This document shows positions 51,457 to 61,840 of a stretch of DNA of 64,000 bases, piece after piece (positions within the stretch are counted from its first letter, which is position 1; the number at the start of each line of letters is the position of its first letter). The notes under the pieces are model-generated. The model was given only the letters and a program-made list of their open reading frames with translations. It did not search any database and was not told the DNA's origin. Location of the stretch: positions 1,116,001 through 1,180,000 of the forward strand of contig OZ243953.1 of NCBI GenBank assembly GCA_965214475.1, given 5' to 3'. The DNA comes from SIRX01 sp965214475. Its GTDB lineage: Bacteria; Actinomycetota; Rubrobacteria; Rubrobacterales; Rubrobacteraceae. The translations under genes and the position numbers were made by a program.

Positions 51457-51642
51457 CTACCAACTCGCTTTCGTCACGCCCGGGATCTTGCCTTCGTGCG
51501 CCAACTCCCGCAGGCAGATGCGGCAAAGGCCGAACTTCCTGTAGTAGCCGTGCGCCCGGCCACACCTCTGGCACCGGTTGTACTCCCGCGTCGAATACTT
51601 CTGGGTTTTCTTCTGCTTCTCCAGCAGCGCTTTCCTGGTCAT
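51457..51642 (-). CDS. rpsN: 30S ribosomal protein S14, zinc type (uS14)
   Basis: 61 residues, the short zinc-binding (type Z) form: CQRCGRAHGYYRKFGLCRIC supplies two CxxC pairs. MTRKALLEKQKKTQKYSTRE replaces the longer N-terminus of the zinc-free type. Confidence 0.97.
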   Translation of the reverse strand: MTRKALLEKQKKTQKYSTREYNRCQRCGRAHGYYRKFGLCRICLRELAHEGKIPGVTKASW

Positions 51643-51652
51643 CTAGAAACTC

Positions 51653-52195
51653 CTAATTCTCGCGGAAGGGCATACCGAGTCGCCGCAGCAACTCTCGGGC
51701 TTCCTCGTCTGTCTCCGCGGTGGTCACGATCGCGACGTCGAGTCCACGTGTCGCGTCTATCTCGTCGTAGGAGATCTCCGGGAAGATGAGCTGCTCCCGC
51801 AATCCCAGCGCGAAGTTTCCACGCCCGTCGAAGGAACGGGGGCTTATGCCCCTGAAGTCTCTCACGCGGGGCAGGGCTATAGAGATCAGACGATCCAGGA
51901 ACTCCCACATCCGCTCGCCGCGCAGGGTAACCCTGGCGCCGACAGGCATGCCCTCACGGATTTTGAACCCGGCGATGCTCTTGCGGGATCGCCGAATCTG
52001 TGCCTTCTGGCCGGTGATCCTGGCGAGGTCCGCCATCGCGCCGTCCATGGCCTTGCTGTTGTCCACGGCCTCTCCGACGCCCATGTTCACGACTACCTTC
52101 TCGACTTCGGGTATCCGCATGGGGTTCTCGATCCCGAAATGCTCCTTGATGTTCGGGGCGATCTCCTCGCGATACCGCTCTCTCAATCTAGCCAT
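51653..52195 (-). CDS. rplE: 50S ribosomal protein L5 (uL5)
   Basis: 180 residues; YREEIAPNIKEHFGIENPMR, VVNMGVGEA, the signature ITGQKAQIRRSRKSIAGFKI and the C-terminal RGLDVAIVTTAETDEEARELL. It binds 5S rRNA. The start overlaps the rplX end by 8 nt. Confidence 0.97.
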   Translation of the reverse strand: MARLRERYREEIAPNIKEHFGIENPMRIPEVEKVVVNMGVGEAVDNSKAMDGAMADLARITGQKAQIRRSRKSIAGFKIREGMPVGARVTLRGERMWEFLDRLISIALPRVRDFRGISPRSFDGRGNFALGLREQLIFPEISYDEIDATRGLDVAIVTTAETDEEARELLRRLGMPFREN

Positions 52196-52505
52196 CTATG
52201 TCCTCCCCGGACTTCTTGCTCACCCGGAGCTTCTCTCCCGCGTCCGTGAAGCGATGCCCAACTCGGGTCGGCTCGCCGGAGGTCGGGTCCACTACCATCA
52301 CGTTGGATACGTGCAAGGGAGCCTCAAAAGTGTAGAGCCCCTGCTGGTTGTTTTGGCTGGGACGTGCGTGCTTGGTGCGGATATTTATTCCTCCCACGAC
52401 TACCCGATTCTCTTTCGGGATTACGCGCTCGACTTCGCCGCGCTTGCCTTTCTCCTTGCCGGAGATCACCTGCACGGTATCCCCGCGTTTCACCTTCAAG
52501 CCCAT
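52188..52505 (-). CDS. rplX: 50S ribosomal protein L24 (uL24)
   Basis: 105 residues with the KOW motif at the N-terminus (VKRGDTVQVISGKEKGKRGE) followed by RVIPKENRVVVGGINIRTKH. It is an assembly initiator of the 50S subunit. Confidence 0.96.
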   Translation of the reverse strand: MGLKVKRGDTVQVISGKEKGKRGEVERVIPKENRVVVGGINIRTKHARPSQNNQQGLYTFEAPLHVSNVMVVDPTSGEPTRVGHRFTDAGEKLRVSKKSGEDIDG

Positions 52506-52507
52506 CT

Positions 52508-52876
52508 CTACAACACCTCCGGAGCGAGCGATATTATCCTCGTGTAACCCTTGTCCCGGAGCTCACGCGCCACAGGACCGAAGATCCGTGTACCGCGCGG
52601 CGCCCCATCCGGGTTAATGACTACACCCGCGTTCTCTCCGAACCTTATGTACGAGCCATCATCCCGCCGGGTTTCTTTTGCAGTCCGAACTACGACGGCC
52701 CGAACGACCTCGCCTTTACGGACCGCGCCACCCGGCGTGGCCTCTTTAACAGCGGCCACTATTACATCTCCAACGCCGGCGCTGCGCCGTTTGCTGCCAC
52801 CGAGAACCCGAATAGTCAGCAGACTCCGGGCGCCGGAGTTGTCCGCTACCCTTATTTTTGACTCCTGCTGTATCAC
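52508..52876 (-). CDS. rplN: 50S ribosomal protein L14 (uL14)
   Basis: 122 residues; MIQQESKIRVADNSGARSLL and the signature VVRTAKETRRDDGSYIRFGE, then RGTRIFGPVARELRDKGYTR. Its start shares one base with the rpsQ stop. Confidence 0.97.
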   Translation of the reverse strand: MIQQESKIRVADNSGARSLLTIRVLGGSKRRSAGVGDVIVAAVKEATPGGAVRKGEVVRAVVVRTAKETRRDDGSYIRFGENAGVVINPDGAPRGTRIFGPVARELRDKGYTRIISLAPEVL

Positions 52877-53313
52877 TACTCTGCCCTCGATATAACGTTC
52901 GCCAACCGCCAGCGCTTACGACGCGAGATCGGCCGGGTCTCTATGATCCGCACCGTGTCGCCTACTTGAGATTCGTTCTGCTCGTCGTGAACGAGGAACT
53001 TCTTGGAACGTCGCACGCGCTTTTTGTACTTCGGGTGGCGCACCAGTGTCTCCACCGAGACCGTTACCGTCTTCTCCGGCGCATCCGAGACGACCATCCC
53101 GACGCGCTCCTTGCGCGTGCCGCGGGTGGAGTCCGTCTGTACGCGGCCCTCATCGAGATCCATCCTCGTCGATTGACTCGCTACCGGATCTTCGGCAACT
53201 TCCGCTTCGAGTACTACCTCTTCCGGTAGCTCTTCGCCTTCGGTGGGCTCCGTCAGCTCCTCGGCAGGCTGCTCTTTCGTGAGCTCCTGATTCTCTGTTT
53301 TATCCTCCGCCAT
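52876..53313 (-). CDS. rpsQ: 30S ribosomal protein S17 (uS17) with acidic extension
   Basis: 145 residues where about 80-90 are usual. The OB-fold S17 core begins near residue 66 (RKERVGMVVSDAPEKTVTV) and contains VRHPKYKKRVRRSKKFLVHD and VRIIETRPISRRKRWRLANV. Residues 1-65 are an added, very acidic tail (for example EELTEPTEGEELPEEVVLE). The only start close to rpmC is the ATG at 53313, one base after the rpmC stop, so the extension is probably translated. The tail lacks basic rRNA-binding residues and is likely to be disordered. Confidence 0.93.
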   Translation of the reverse strand: MAEDKTENQELTKEQPAEELTEPTEGEELPEEVVLEAEVAEDPVASQSTRMDLDEGRVQTDSTRGTRKERVGMVVSDAPEKTVTVSVETLVRHPKYKKRVRRSKKFLVHDEQNESQVGDTVRIIETRPISRRKRWRLANVISRAE

Positions 53314-53507
53314 TTACCTCTCCTGCTGTTTCTGGTTCAGGACGGTGAGGATGCGGGCGATGTTCTTCCGCACCTGTTGCAACTGTCCTGTATTGTCCAA
53401 CTGTCCGGTGGCGTGCTGGAAGCGCAGGTTAAAGAGCTCCCGCCGCGTGTCGGCGAGACGTCGCTCCAACTCTTCCACGTCCAGCTCGCGAACCTCTGCT
53501 ACCTTCA

Positions 53508-53508
<1 letters not shown>
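53314..53508 (-). CDS. rpmC: 50S ribosomal protein L29 (uL29)
   Basis: 64 residues, two long helices: VAEVRELDVEELERRLADTR and LFNLRFQHATGQLDNTGQLQ, then RKNIARILTVLNQ. It lies near the peptide exit tunnel. The stop touches rpsQ and the start overlaps rplP by one base. Confidence 0.96.
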
Positions 53509-53924
<416 letters not shown>

Positions 53925-53925
53925 T

Positions 53926-54594
53926 TTAGACCCCCCCCTCCAAGTCATCGTCCGTCTGAATCCCATGGTTGATCCAGACCTTTACCCCGATCTGGCCCAT
54001 CTGGGTCTTCGCCTCACGAAATCCATAGTCTATGTTCGCGTCCAACGTATGCAACGGAACCCGGCCCTCGGAGATAGTCTCCTCACGGCTCATCTCGATA
54101 CCACCGAGACGTCCACCGCAACGAATACGACACCCCTCTGCACCGCTCCGCATGGCGCTGGTCATCGCCCGCCGCATGGTCCGCCGAAACGCGGCCCGGC
54201 CTTCGAGCTGCTCAGCGATTGACTCAGCCACCAGCGCAGCATTCAACTCCGGCCGCGACACTTCGCGCACGTTGACCTGTACCTTCTTGCCGGTCAAACG
54301 CTCAAGCTCGCCGCGCAGCGCGTCAACCTCGCTGCCGCCCTTGCCGATCACGATGCCGGGACGGGCGGTGTGGATGTCCACGACCACTTCACCCTGTTCG
54401 GCGGCCTTGCGGATCTCGATGTTCGCGATGCCGGCGCGGGTGAGCTTCTTCTCGATGTGATCCCGGATCTTGAGGTCCTCGCCGAGCAGTTCAGCGTAGT
54501 CTCTCTCGGAATACCAACTGCTCCGGAAATCTACCTTCTCGCCCTTGCGAGCTACGCCAAGGCGGAAGCCTTCCGGGTGTACTTTCTGTCCCAT
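53926..54594 (-). CDS. rpsC: 30S ribosomal protein S3 (uS3)
   Basis: 222 residues; GQKVHPEGFRLGVARKGEKV, the KH domain with PGIVIGKGGSEVDALRGELE, and the C-terminal S3 domain GCRIRCGGRLGGIEMSREE. It forms part of the mRNA entry site. Confidence 0.97.
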   Translation of the reverse strand: MGQKVHPEGFRLGVARKGEKVDFRSSWYSERDYAELLGEDLKIRDHIEKKLTRAGIANIEIRKAAEQGEVVVDIHTARPGIVIGKGGSEVDALRGELERLTGKKVQVNVREVSRPELNAALVAESIAEQLEGRAAFRRTMRRAMTSAMRSGAEGCRIRCGGRLGGIEMSREETISEGRVPLHTLDANIDYGFREAKTQMGQIGVKVWINHGIQTDDDLEGGV

Positions 54595-54595
54595 A

Positions 54596-54985
54596 CTACT
54601 CCTCTTCCTCCCCGTCTCCGGGCGTGTCTACGTCTGCGGTAATGGCCGCCAAGCTCTCCGGGGCCGCGCCAAGTTCCACGGTGATGTGGCTGGTGCGCTT
54701 GCGGATCATGGTCGCCCGGCCCATGGCCCGCGCCCGATACCGCTTGATGGTCGGGCCATCGTCCACCCGGATCTCCCGGACGAACAAGTCGTCTACGTCC
54801 AGGTCGAAGTTGTTCTCCGCGTTGGAGGCGGCGCTGTTTATGACGTCCCCAACCAGGCTGGCAGCCCGCTTGTTAGTGAACTGCAGCGCGCTAACGGCCT
54901 CAGCGTATCCCTTGCCACGGATTTCGTCGGCGACGAGCCGCGCCTTGCGGGGCGCTATACGGAGGTATTTTGCTACGGCCCGCAT
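54596..54985 (-). CDS. rplV: 50S ribosomal protein L22 (uL22)
   Basis: 129 residues; AVAKYLRIAPRKARLVADEI, the region NNFDLDVDDLFVREIRVDDG and the loop GPTIKRYRARAMGRATMIRK that lines the exit tunnel. The C-terminus adds about 15 acidic residues after the family end. Overlaps rpsS by one base. Confidence 0.97.
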   Translation of the reverse strand: MRAVAKYLRIAPRKARLVADEIRGKGYAEAVSALQFTNKRAASLVGDVINSAASNAENNFDLDVDDLFVREIRVDDGPTIKRYRARAMGRATMIRKRTSHITVELGAAPESLAAITADVDTPGDGEEEE

Positions 54986-55266
54986 TAGCCTCTCCTCGCA
55001 GTCCGGTCGTCTTTCCGGTGGGTCCGGAAGGTCCGGGTCGGGGCGAACTCACCGAGCTTGTGGCCGACCATGTTCTCCGTGCAGAAGACGGGAACGTGCT
55101 TGCGCCCGTCGTGCACGGCGATGGTGTGGCCGACGAACTCCGGGTAGATCACCGACGCCCGGCTCCAGGTCTTTAGCATCCGCTTCTCGTTGCTGTCGTT
55201 CATGACGAGGATGCGCTCCATAAGCTTCTCCTCGACGAACGGATCTTTTTTAGAGGATCGCGTCAT
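54985..55266 (-). CDS. rpsS: 30S ribosomal protein S19 (uS19)
   Basis: 93 residues; MTRSSKKDPFVEEKLMERIL, then IKTWSRAS-like KTWSRASVIYPEFVGHTIAV and the signature HDGRKHVPVFCTENMVGHKL. Begins one base after the rplB stop. Confidence 0.97.
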   Translation of the reverse strand: MTRSSKKDPFVEEKLMERILVMNDSNEKRMLKTWSRASVIYPEFVGHTIAVHDGRKHVPVFCTENMVGHKLGEFAPTRTFRTHRKDDRTARRG

Positions 55267-56106
55267 CTAGCGCCTCCTTCCTTTCCGGCGGCGACGCACG
55301 ATCATGGCGTCCGACCGCTTGTGCTTCTTACGGGTAGGTGAGCCCTGGGTGATCTGACCCCATGGCGTAACCGGCGCCCGGCCCGGCGTGCTCTTGCCTT
55401 CACCACCACCGTGCGGATGGTCAACCGGGTTCATGACCGTACCGCGCACCGTAGGACGAATCCCGAGGTGTCGCTTCCGGCCAGCCTTGCCCCAGCGCAC
55501 GTTCTGGTGCGACTGATTCCCGACGACCCCGACCGTAGCCCGGCAAGTACTCTGCACCCGCCGCCGCTCACCCGAAGGCAACCGCAGCGTAACCAGGTTC
55601 CCTTCGCGGGCGACGAGCTGGGCGCTGACCCCGGCGCTCCGGGCCATCTGCGCCCCGCGTCCTGGCTCCAGCTCCACGTTGTGGATCACCGTACCAACCG
55701 GAATGCGGTTCAGCGGCAACGAGTTGCCAACCTCGACCTCGGCGTCCGGTCCGCTCATCACGATGGAGCCAACCGTCAGGTTGCGTGGCGCCAGTATGTA
55801 GCGCTTCTCGCCGTCGTGGTAGTGGAGCAGCGCGATGTTGGCCGAACGGTTCGGGTCGTACTCGACCGACGCGACCGTCGCCGGCACACCGTCCTTCCGG
55901 CGCTTGAAGTCTATGAGCCGGTAGCGCCGCTTGTGACCGCCGCCCTTGTGGCGAGTGGTGATGCGACCCTGGTTGTTACGGCCGCCGTTCTTGGTCAACT
56001 TGCGGACGAGGCTTTTCTCTGGTTTCTCGCGGGTGACGGATTCCCTCGTCAACACAGACGAGTTCCTCCGGCCCGCGGTGACTGGGTTGTAACGTATCGC
56101 CGGCAT
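55267..56106 (-). CDS. rplB: 50S ribosomal protein L2 (uL2)
   Basis: 279 residues; NNQGRITTRHKGGGHKRRYR, KRRKDGVPATVASVEYDPNR, and the peptidyl-transferase-proximal GTVMNPVDHPHGGGEGKSTP, whose conserved His lies in VDHPHGGG. Basic tail RRRRKGRRR. Confidence 0.98.
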   Translation of the reverse strand: MPAIRYNPVTAGRRNSSVLTRESVTREKPEKSLVRKLTKNGGRNNQGRITTRHKGGGHKRRYRLIDFKRRKDGVPATVASVEYDPNRSANIALLHYHDGEKRYILAPRNLTVGSIVMSGPDAEVEVGNSLPLNRIPVGTVIHNVELEPGRGAQMARSAGVSAQLVAREGNLVTLRLPSGERRRVQSTCRATVGVVGNQSHQNVRWGKAGRKRHLGIRPTVRGTVMNPVDHPHGGGEGKSTPGRAPVTPWGQITQGSPTRKKHKRSDAMIVRRRRKGRRR

Positions 56107-56107
56107 C

Positions 56108-56395
56108 TTAGACTCCCTCGAACATTTCTATACTGTCGCCCTCGGCCAGCTTCACTACGGCCTTTTTCCAGGTAGGCGTCCGGCCGCTGGTCACGCCCTG
56201 ACGCTTGGGCTTGCTCTTGACGTTCACGGTGTTGACCCGTGCCACCCGCACATCGAACGCGCTCTCTATGGCGTTCCGGATCTGATTCTTATTCGCCCGC
56301 TTATCCACTTCAAAGGTGTACTGGTCTTCCATCTCGATGAGGTTGTAGCTCTTCTCGGAGATGACCGGACGGATTATCACTTGATGCGGATCCAT
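56108..56395 (-). CDS. rplW: 50S ribosomal protein L23 (uL23)
   Basis: 95 residues; IIRPVISEKSYNLIEMEDQY, then FEVDKRANKNQIRNAIESAF and VRVARVNTVNVKSKPKRQG. The docking site for signal-recognition particle and trigger factor at the tunnel exit. Confidence 0.97.
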   Translation of the reverse strand: MDPHQVIIRPVISEKSYNLIEMEDQYTFEVDKRANKNQIRNAIESAFDVRVARVNTVNVKSKPKRQGVTSGRTPTWKKAVVKLAEGDSIEMFEGV

Positions 56396-57040
56396 CTAAC
56401 CCTCCTCCTGACTCGCGGTGAGCCGGCTGTAGGCCGCCCGCGAGAACACGACCTCGTGCGCCCGCAACAACTCATAAACTCCATACTCGCCGGGGTAAGT
56501 TATCTCCAACCCGGTCAGGTTCCTGAAAGACAACGCGGCGTTCTCGTCATCCTCAGTAAGAACCAGCAACACCGGACCCTCGATCTCCGTTTTGGAGAAG
56601 ACTTCTTTAGCCTGTTTCGTCGAAGGGCTCTCGAAGCTCAGGGAGTCGAGAACGTACAACTCGCCGTCGGCGGCTTTGGCCGAGAGCGCGCCGTCGAAGG
56701 CCGCCCGGGCCTCTTTGCGGTTTATGCGCTTGCCATAACGGGCGGGCTTTGGCTTCGGTCCACCCCAGGTCCCGCCGCCGTAACGGGTCGGAGACTTCAC
56801 GTCACCCGCCCGGGCACGACCGGTGCCCTTCTGGCGATAGAGCTTGGCGCCGGAGCCTCGGATCTCATTCCGACCCTTGGTCGAGGCCGTGTATGCTCGC
56901 TTGGCGTCCAACTCCGCGACGACGGCACGGTGGATCACGTGCTCTTTAGGCTCGGTCGTGAAAAGCGGTCCGTCCAACTCCAATGACGACTTCTCGCCGC
57001 TGCGGGCGTCTATTACTTGTGCCTGGGCCACGTTACTCAC
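56396..57040 (-). CDS. rplD: 50S ribosomal protein L4 (uL4)
   Basis: 214 residues; the tunnel loop GSGAKLYRQKGTGRARAGD and GGTWGGPKPKPARYGKRINR are characteristic. GTG start overlapping rplC by 8 nt. In E. coli L4 represses the S10 operon; a leader for that is not evident here. Confidence 0.97.
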   Translation of the reverse strand: MSNVAQAQVIDARSGEKSSLELDGPLFTTEPKEHVIHRAVVAELDAKRAYTASTKGRNEIRGSGAKLYRQKGTGRARAGDVKSPTRYGGGTWGGPKPKPARYGKRINRKEARAAFDGALSAKAADGELYVLDSLSFESPSTKQAKEVFSKTEIEGPVLLVLTEDDENAALSFRNLTGLEITYPGEYGVYELLRAHEVVFSRAAYSRLTASQEEG

Positions 57041-57650
57041 CCGCCTTCCGGATATTAACTACCGAGTTCTTGCCGCCCGGCACGCCGCCACGAACCCAGA
57101 GCTCGTTGTTCTCCGCGTCCACGTTAACGACCTGCAGGTTCTTCACGGTAACTTCCTTGTTGCCCATCTGTCCCGGCATCTTCTGTCCTTTGAAGATACG
57201 GGCCGGGTCAGCGGAAGCCCCGACGGAACCCGGCTGGCGGATGTTGTGCGAGCCGTGCGTCATCGGGCCGCGGTGGAAACCGTGGCGCTTGATCGTCCCC
57301 TGAAAACCCTTGCCTTTGCCGGTGGCGCTAACATGCACCTTGTCGCCAACCTCGAACACATCCGGCCCGAGGCTCTCGCCAACCTCGCCCGTTACACCGC
57401 GCAACTCCTTCAGGTAGCGGCGCGAGGGCGTACCCACTTTGGCGAAGTTGCCCGCGTGGGCCTTGCTCACCTTGTTGGCCTTCACCTGCCCGAAGCCGAT
57501 CTGGACGGCCTCGTAGCCATCTTCCTCAGCGGTGCGGATGGCGGTGATGACGTTCGGCTCTACGTCCAGGACCGTAACGCTCACCAGCGTACCGTCGTCC
57601 AGAAAAGCCTGGGTCATATGCTTTTTTCGTCCAAAAACTGCCGTTGCCAT
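57033..57650 (-). CDS. rplC: 50S ribosomal protein L3 (uL3)
   Basis: 205 residues; AVFGRKKHMTQAFLDDGTLV at the N-terminus and the signature GKGFQGTIKRHGFHRGPMTH, followed by GSHNIRQPGSVGASADPARI and KMPGQMGNKEVTV. L3 shapes the peptidyl-transferase centre. Confidence 0.97.
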   Translation of the reverse strand: MATAVFGRKKHMTQAFLDDGTLVSVTVLDVEPNVITAIRTAEEDGYEAVQIGFGQVKANKVSKAHAGNFAKVGTPSRRYLKELRGVTGEVGESLGPDVFEVGDKVHVSATGKGKGFQGTIKRHGFHRGPMTHGSHNIRQPGSVGASADPARIFKGQKMPGQMGNKEVTVKNLQVVNVDAENNELWVRGGVPGGKNSVVNIRKAGE

Positions 57651-57655
57651 AACCT

Positions 57656-57967
57656 CTAATTCGCCTTTATCTCGATGTTCACGCCAGCCGGCAGGTCGAG
57701 CCGCTGGAGCGAGTCAACCGTACGGGGCGTGGGCTGCTGGATGTCTATGAGGCGCTTATGCGTGTGCATCTGGAAGTGCTCGCGGGAGTCCTTATCTTTG
57801 AAGGGACCCCGGATTACCGTGTACACGCTGCGCTTCGTCGGCAGCGGGACGGGGCCGAAAACAAAGGCCCCGGTCCGCTCCGCGGTATCTACGATGGATT
57901 TAGCCGTCTTGTCTATGACCTCGTGGTCGTAGGCTTTCAGCTTTATCCTGATCTTGGAGACGGCCAT
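57656..57967 (-). CDS. rpsJ: 30S ribosomal protein S10 (uS10)
   Basis: 103 residues; IRIKLKAYDHEVIDKTAKSI and the signature GPVPLPTKRSVYTVIRGPFK. It begins 7 nt after the tuf stop, so the S12 (str) and S10 operons are fused into one transcription unit here. Confidence 0.97.
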   Translation of the reverse strand: MAVSKIRIKLKAYDHEVIDKTAKSIVDTAERTGAFVFGPVPLPTKRSVYTVIRGPFKDKDSREHFQMHTHKRLIDIQQPTPRTVDSLQRLDLPAGVNIEIKAN

Positions 57968-57974
57968 TATCTAC

Positions 57975-59177
<1,203 letters not shown>

Positions 59178-59196
59178 CTCTTATCCTCCTGTCTCT

Positions 59197-61347
59197 CTAC
59201 TTTTCCGCTATCTCGGCCGCGATGCTCTTCGGCACCTCGGCGTAGTGATCGAACTGCATGCTGAACGTCGCCCGGCCCTGGGTCTTGGAGCGGACGGTGG
59301 TCGCGTAACCGAACATCTCGGAGAGCGGCACCATCGCGTTAATGACCTGCCCGCTGCCGCGAGAGTCCATACCCTGGATCTGGCCGCGCCGCGAACTCAG
59401 GTCGCCCATGACGTCGCCCATAAACTCCTCGGGCATAACGACTTCGACGGCCATCATCGGCTCCAGCAGCACCGGGTTGGCCCGCTTCATAGCCTCCTGA
59501 ATCGCCATGCTGCCCGCGATGTGGAAGGCCATCTCGTTCGAGTCAACCTCGTGGAAGGAGCCGTCTACCAGCTCCACCTTAATGTCCACAACCGGATAAC
59601 CGGCCACGACGCCGCTGTCCAGCGCCTCCTTGATGCCCTTGTCAACGCTCGGGATGTACTCCCGCGGAATAACACCACCGACGATCTTGTTGTCGAACTC
59701 GTAGCCCTGCTCCTCGTTATGCTCGGCGTTGATGACCGCGTGGCCGTACTGGCCGCGACCACCCGTCTGCCGCACGAACCGGCCCTCGATACCCTCGACC
59801 CGCTTGCGAATGGTCTCCCGGTAGGCAACTTGCGGCTGACCGATGTTGGCGTCAACCCGGAACTCGCGCAAGAGGCGGTCCAGGATGATCTCCAGGTGAA
59901 GCTCGCCCATGCCGCTTATGATCGTCTGTCCCGTCTCCTCGTCCGTGAGGACCGAGAACGTCGGATCCTCCTCGGCGAGACGCTGGAGTGCGATCGTGAG
60001 CTTCTCCTGGTCGGCCTTGGTCTTAGGCTCAATGGCCTGTGAGATAACCGGCTCAGGGAAGATCATCTCTTCCAATATGATCTGCTCCGGATCATCCGCT
60101 GAGATGAGCGTGTCGCCCGTCCCGGTGTCCGAAAGCCCGATGGCCGCCACTAACTCACCGGCATAGACCTCGTCGCGCTGCTCCCGCGAGTTCGCGTGAA
60201 GCTGCAACAGCCGTCCGATGCGCTCGCGCTTGCCCTTCGTCGTATTCATCACGTAAGAACCGGCCTTGAGCGTACCGGAGTACACCCGCATGTACGTCAG
60301 CTTCCCGACGTGCGGATCGGACTGCACCTTGAATGCCAGGGCCGATAGCGGGCCGTTCTCGTCAGCTTCGCGGGTGACCTGCTCGCCTTCGGCATTCACA
60401 CCTTCCACAGGAGGGACGTCGAGCGGGCTCGGCAGATAATCTATGACACCGTCGAGCAACGGCTGGACGCCCTTGTTCTTGAACGCCGACCCGCAGAATA
60501 CCGGGGTCATGTCGGTGCTAAGCGTTGCCTTACGGATCGCCGCCCGCAAGTCATCGACGTCTATCTCTTCACCTTCCAGGTAGAGCATCATCAGCTCTTC
60601 GTCCTGGTCGGCGACGGCTTCGAGCAGCTTGTCACGGTGCTCCTCGGCCAGAGTCCTCATGTCCTCGGGAATTTCGGCTTCTTCCCACTCGGCGCCGAGA
60701 TCGTCCTTGTAGATGATGGCCTTCATCTCTACGAGGTCCACGATACCCTTGAGGTCCGCTTCAGCCCCAATGGGTAGCTGCACGGGAATCGCATTTGCTC
60801 CAAGCCGGTCAACCATCGTATCCACGGCCTTGTAAAAGTCAGCCCCGATGCGGTCCATTTTGTTGACGAACGCTATGCGCGGAACGCCGTACTTGTCCGC
60901 CTGACGCCAAACCGTCTCGCTCTGCGGCTCGACGCCGGCAACGGAGTCGAATAGCGCGATGGAACCGTCCAGAACCCGCAGGCTCCGCTCCACCTCTACA
61001 GTGAAGTCCACGTGCCCGGGCGTGTCTATAATGTTTACCCGATGCTGTTCCTGAACGCGGCTGTGAACCATGTCATCAGCGGAACTCTTGCCATTCTTTG
61101 AAGAGCCTTCGATGCCGCCCCAGAACACGGTGGTCGCGGCGCTGGTTATGGTGATGCCGCGCTCGCGCTCCTGGGACATCCAGTCCATCACGGCGTTACC
61201 GTCGTGGACCTCGCCCAGTTTGTGGGTCAGGCCCGTGTAGAGCAGGATGCGTTCGGTTGTCGTTGTTTTGCCCGCGTCAATGTGCGCCATGATCCCGATA
61301 TTTCGGACCCGGCGGAGCGGGATTTTTCTAGCTACTTGTACAGCCAT
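59197..61347 (-). CDS. fusA: Elongation factor G
   Basis: 716 residues, the translocase of protein synthesis. G-domain motifs AHIDAGKTT, RGITITSAATT, DTPGHVDFTVEV and NKMDRIGAD are present, followed by domains II-V with SGMGELHLEIILDRLLREF and RGQIQGMDSRGSGQVINAMV. Between switch I and DTPGH there is a small insertion (GIEGSSKNGKSSADDMVHSR) in place of the short usual loop. Confidence 0.98.
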   Translation of the reverse strand: MAVQVARKIPLRRVRNIGIMAHIDAGKTTTTERILLYTGLTHKLGEVHDGNAVMDWMSQERERGITITSAATTVFWGGIEGSSKNGKSSADDMVHSRVQEQHRVNIIDTPGHVDFTVEVERSLRVLDGSIALFDSVAGVEPQSETVWRQADKYGVPRIAFVNKMDRIGADFYKAVDTMVDRLGANAIPVQLPIGAEADLKGIVDLVEMKAIIYKDDLGAEWEEAEIPEDMRTLAEEHRDKLLEAVADQDEELMMLYLEGEEIDVDDLRAAIRKATLSTDMTPVFCGSAFKNKGVQPLLDGVIDYLPSPLDVPPVEGVNAEGEQVTREADENGPLSALAFKVQSDPHVGKLTYMRVYSGTLKAGSYVMNTTKGKRERIGRLLQLHANSREQRDEVYAGELVAAIGLSDTGTGDTLISADDPEQIILEEMIFPEPVISQAIEPKTKADQEKLTIALQRLAEEDPTFSVLTDEETGQTIISGMGELHLEIILDRLLREFRVDANIGQPQVAYRETIRKRVEGIEGRFVRQTGGRGQYGHAVINAEHNEEQGYEFDNKIVGGVIPREYIPSVDKGIKEALDSGVVAGYPVVDIKVELVDGSFHEVDSNEMAFHIAGSMAIQEAMKRANPVLLEPMMAVEVVMPEEFMGDVMGDLSSRRGQIQGMDSRGSGQVINAMVPLSEMFGYATTVRSKTQGRATFSMQFDHYAEVPKSIAAEIAEK

Positions 61348-61357
61348 GATCTCTTAA

Positions 61358-61828
61358 TCACCACCTGTAATGTGCGAATGCCCGGTTGGCTTCAGCCATC
61401 CGGTGGGCTTCTTCTTTACGACGGACGCTCGAACCGAGGTTGTCGTTGGCATCCAAAATCTCGCCGGCCAACCGCTGTCCCATAGACTTCTCGCGACGGG
61501 CGCGGGCGTAGCTGGCTATCCAGCGCAGGGCCAGGGTGTTGGCGCGCCTAGGCGCAACCTCTACCGGCACTTGGTAAGTCGCCCCACCGACCCGGCGGCT
61601 ACGAACTTCTAGGCGCGGCCGGATGTTGTCGAGGGCGTTGTTAACGACCGTCACCGGGTTACTACCGGTCCGCTCCTCGATGACCGACAGGGCATCATAG
61701 ATTATCTTCTCTGCGGTGCTCTTCTTACCGTCCAGCATGATCTTGTTGATCAACTGCTGCACGAGCACACTCCCGTAAACGGGGTCTGGTGCAATTTTTC
61801 TCTTTGGTGGGGCTGCGCGCCGCGGCAT
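61358..61828 (-). CDS. rpsG: 30S ribosomal protein S7 (uS7)
   Basis: 156 residues; MPRRAAPPKRKIAPDPVYGS, the signature block DGKKSTAEKIIYDALSVIEE and VRSRRVGGATYQVPVEVAPR. The main assembler of the 30S head. Confidence 0.97.
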   Translation of the reverse strand: MPRRAAPPKRKIAPDPVYGSVLVQQLINKIMLDGKKSTAEKIIYDALSVIEERTGSNPVTVVNNALDNIRPRLEVRSRRVGGATYQVPVEVAPRRANTLALRWIASYARARREKSMGQRLAGEILDANDNLGSSVRRKEEAHRMAEANRAFAHYRW

Positions 61829-61840
61829 CTCTCTATCCTC

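Noticed and set aside
53925..53966. Longer rplP starting inside rpsC
   Set aside because: The added residues are not part of L16, and the ATG at 53924 has a strong purine-rich site.
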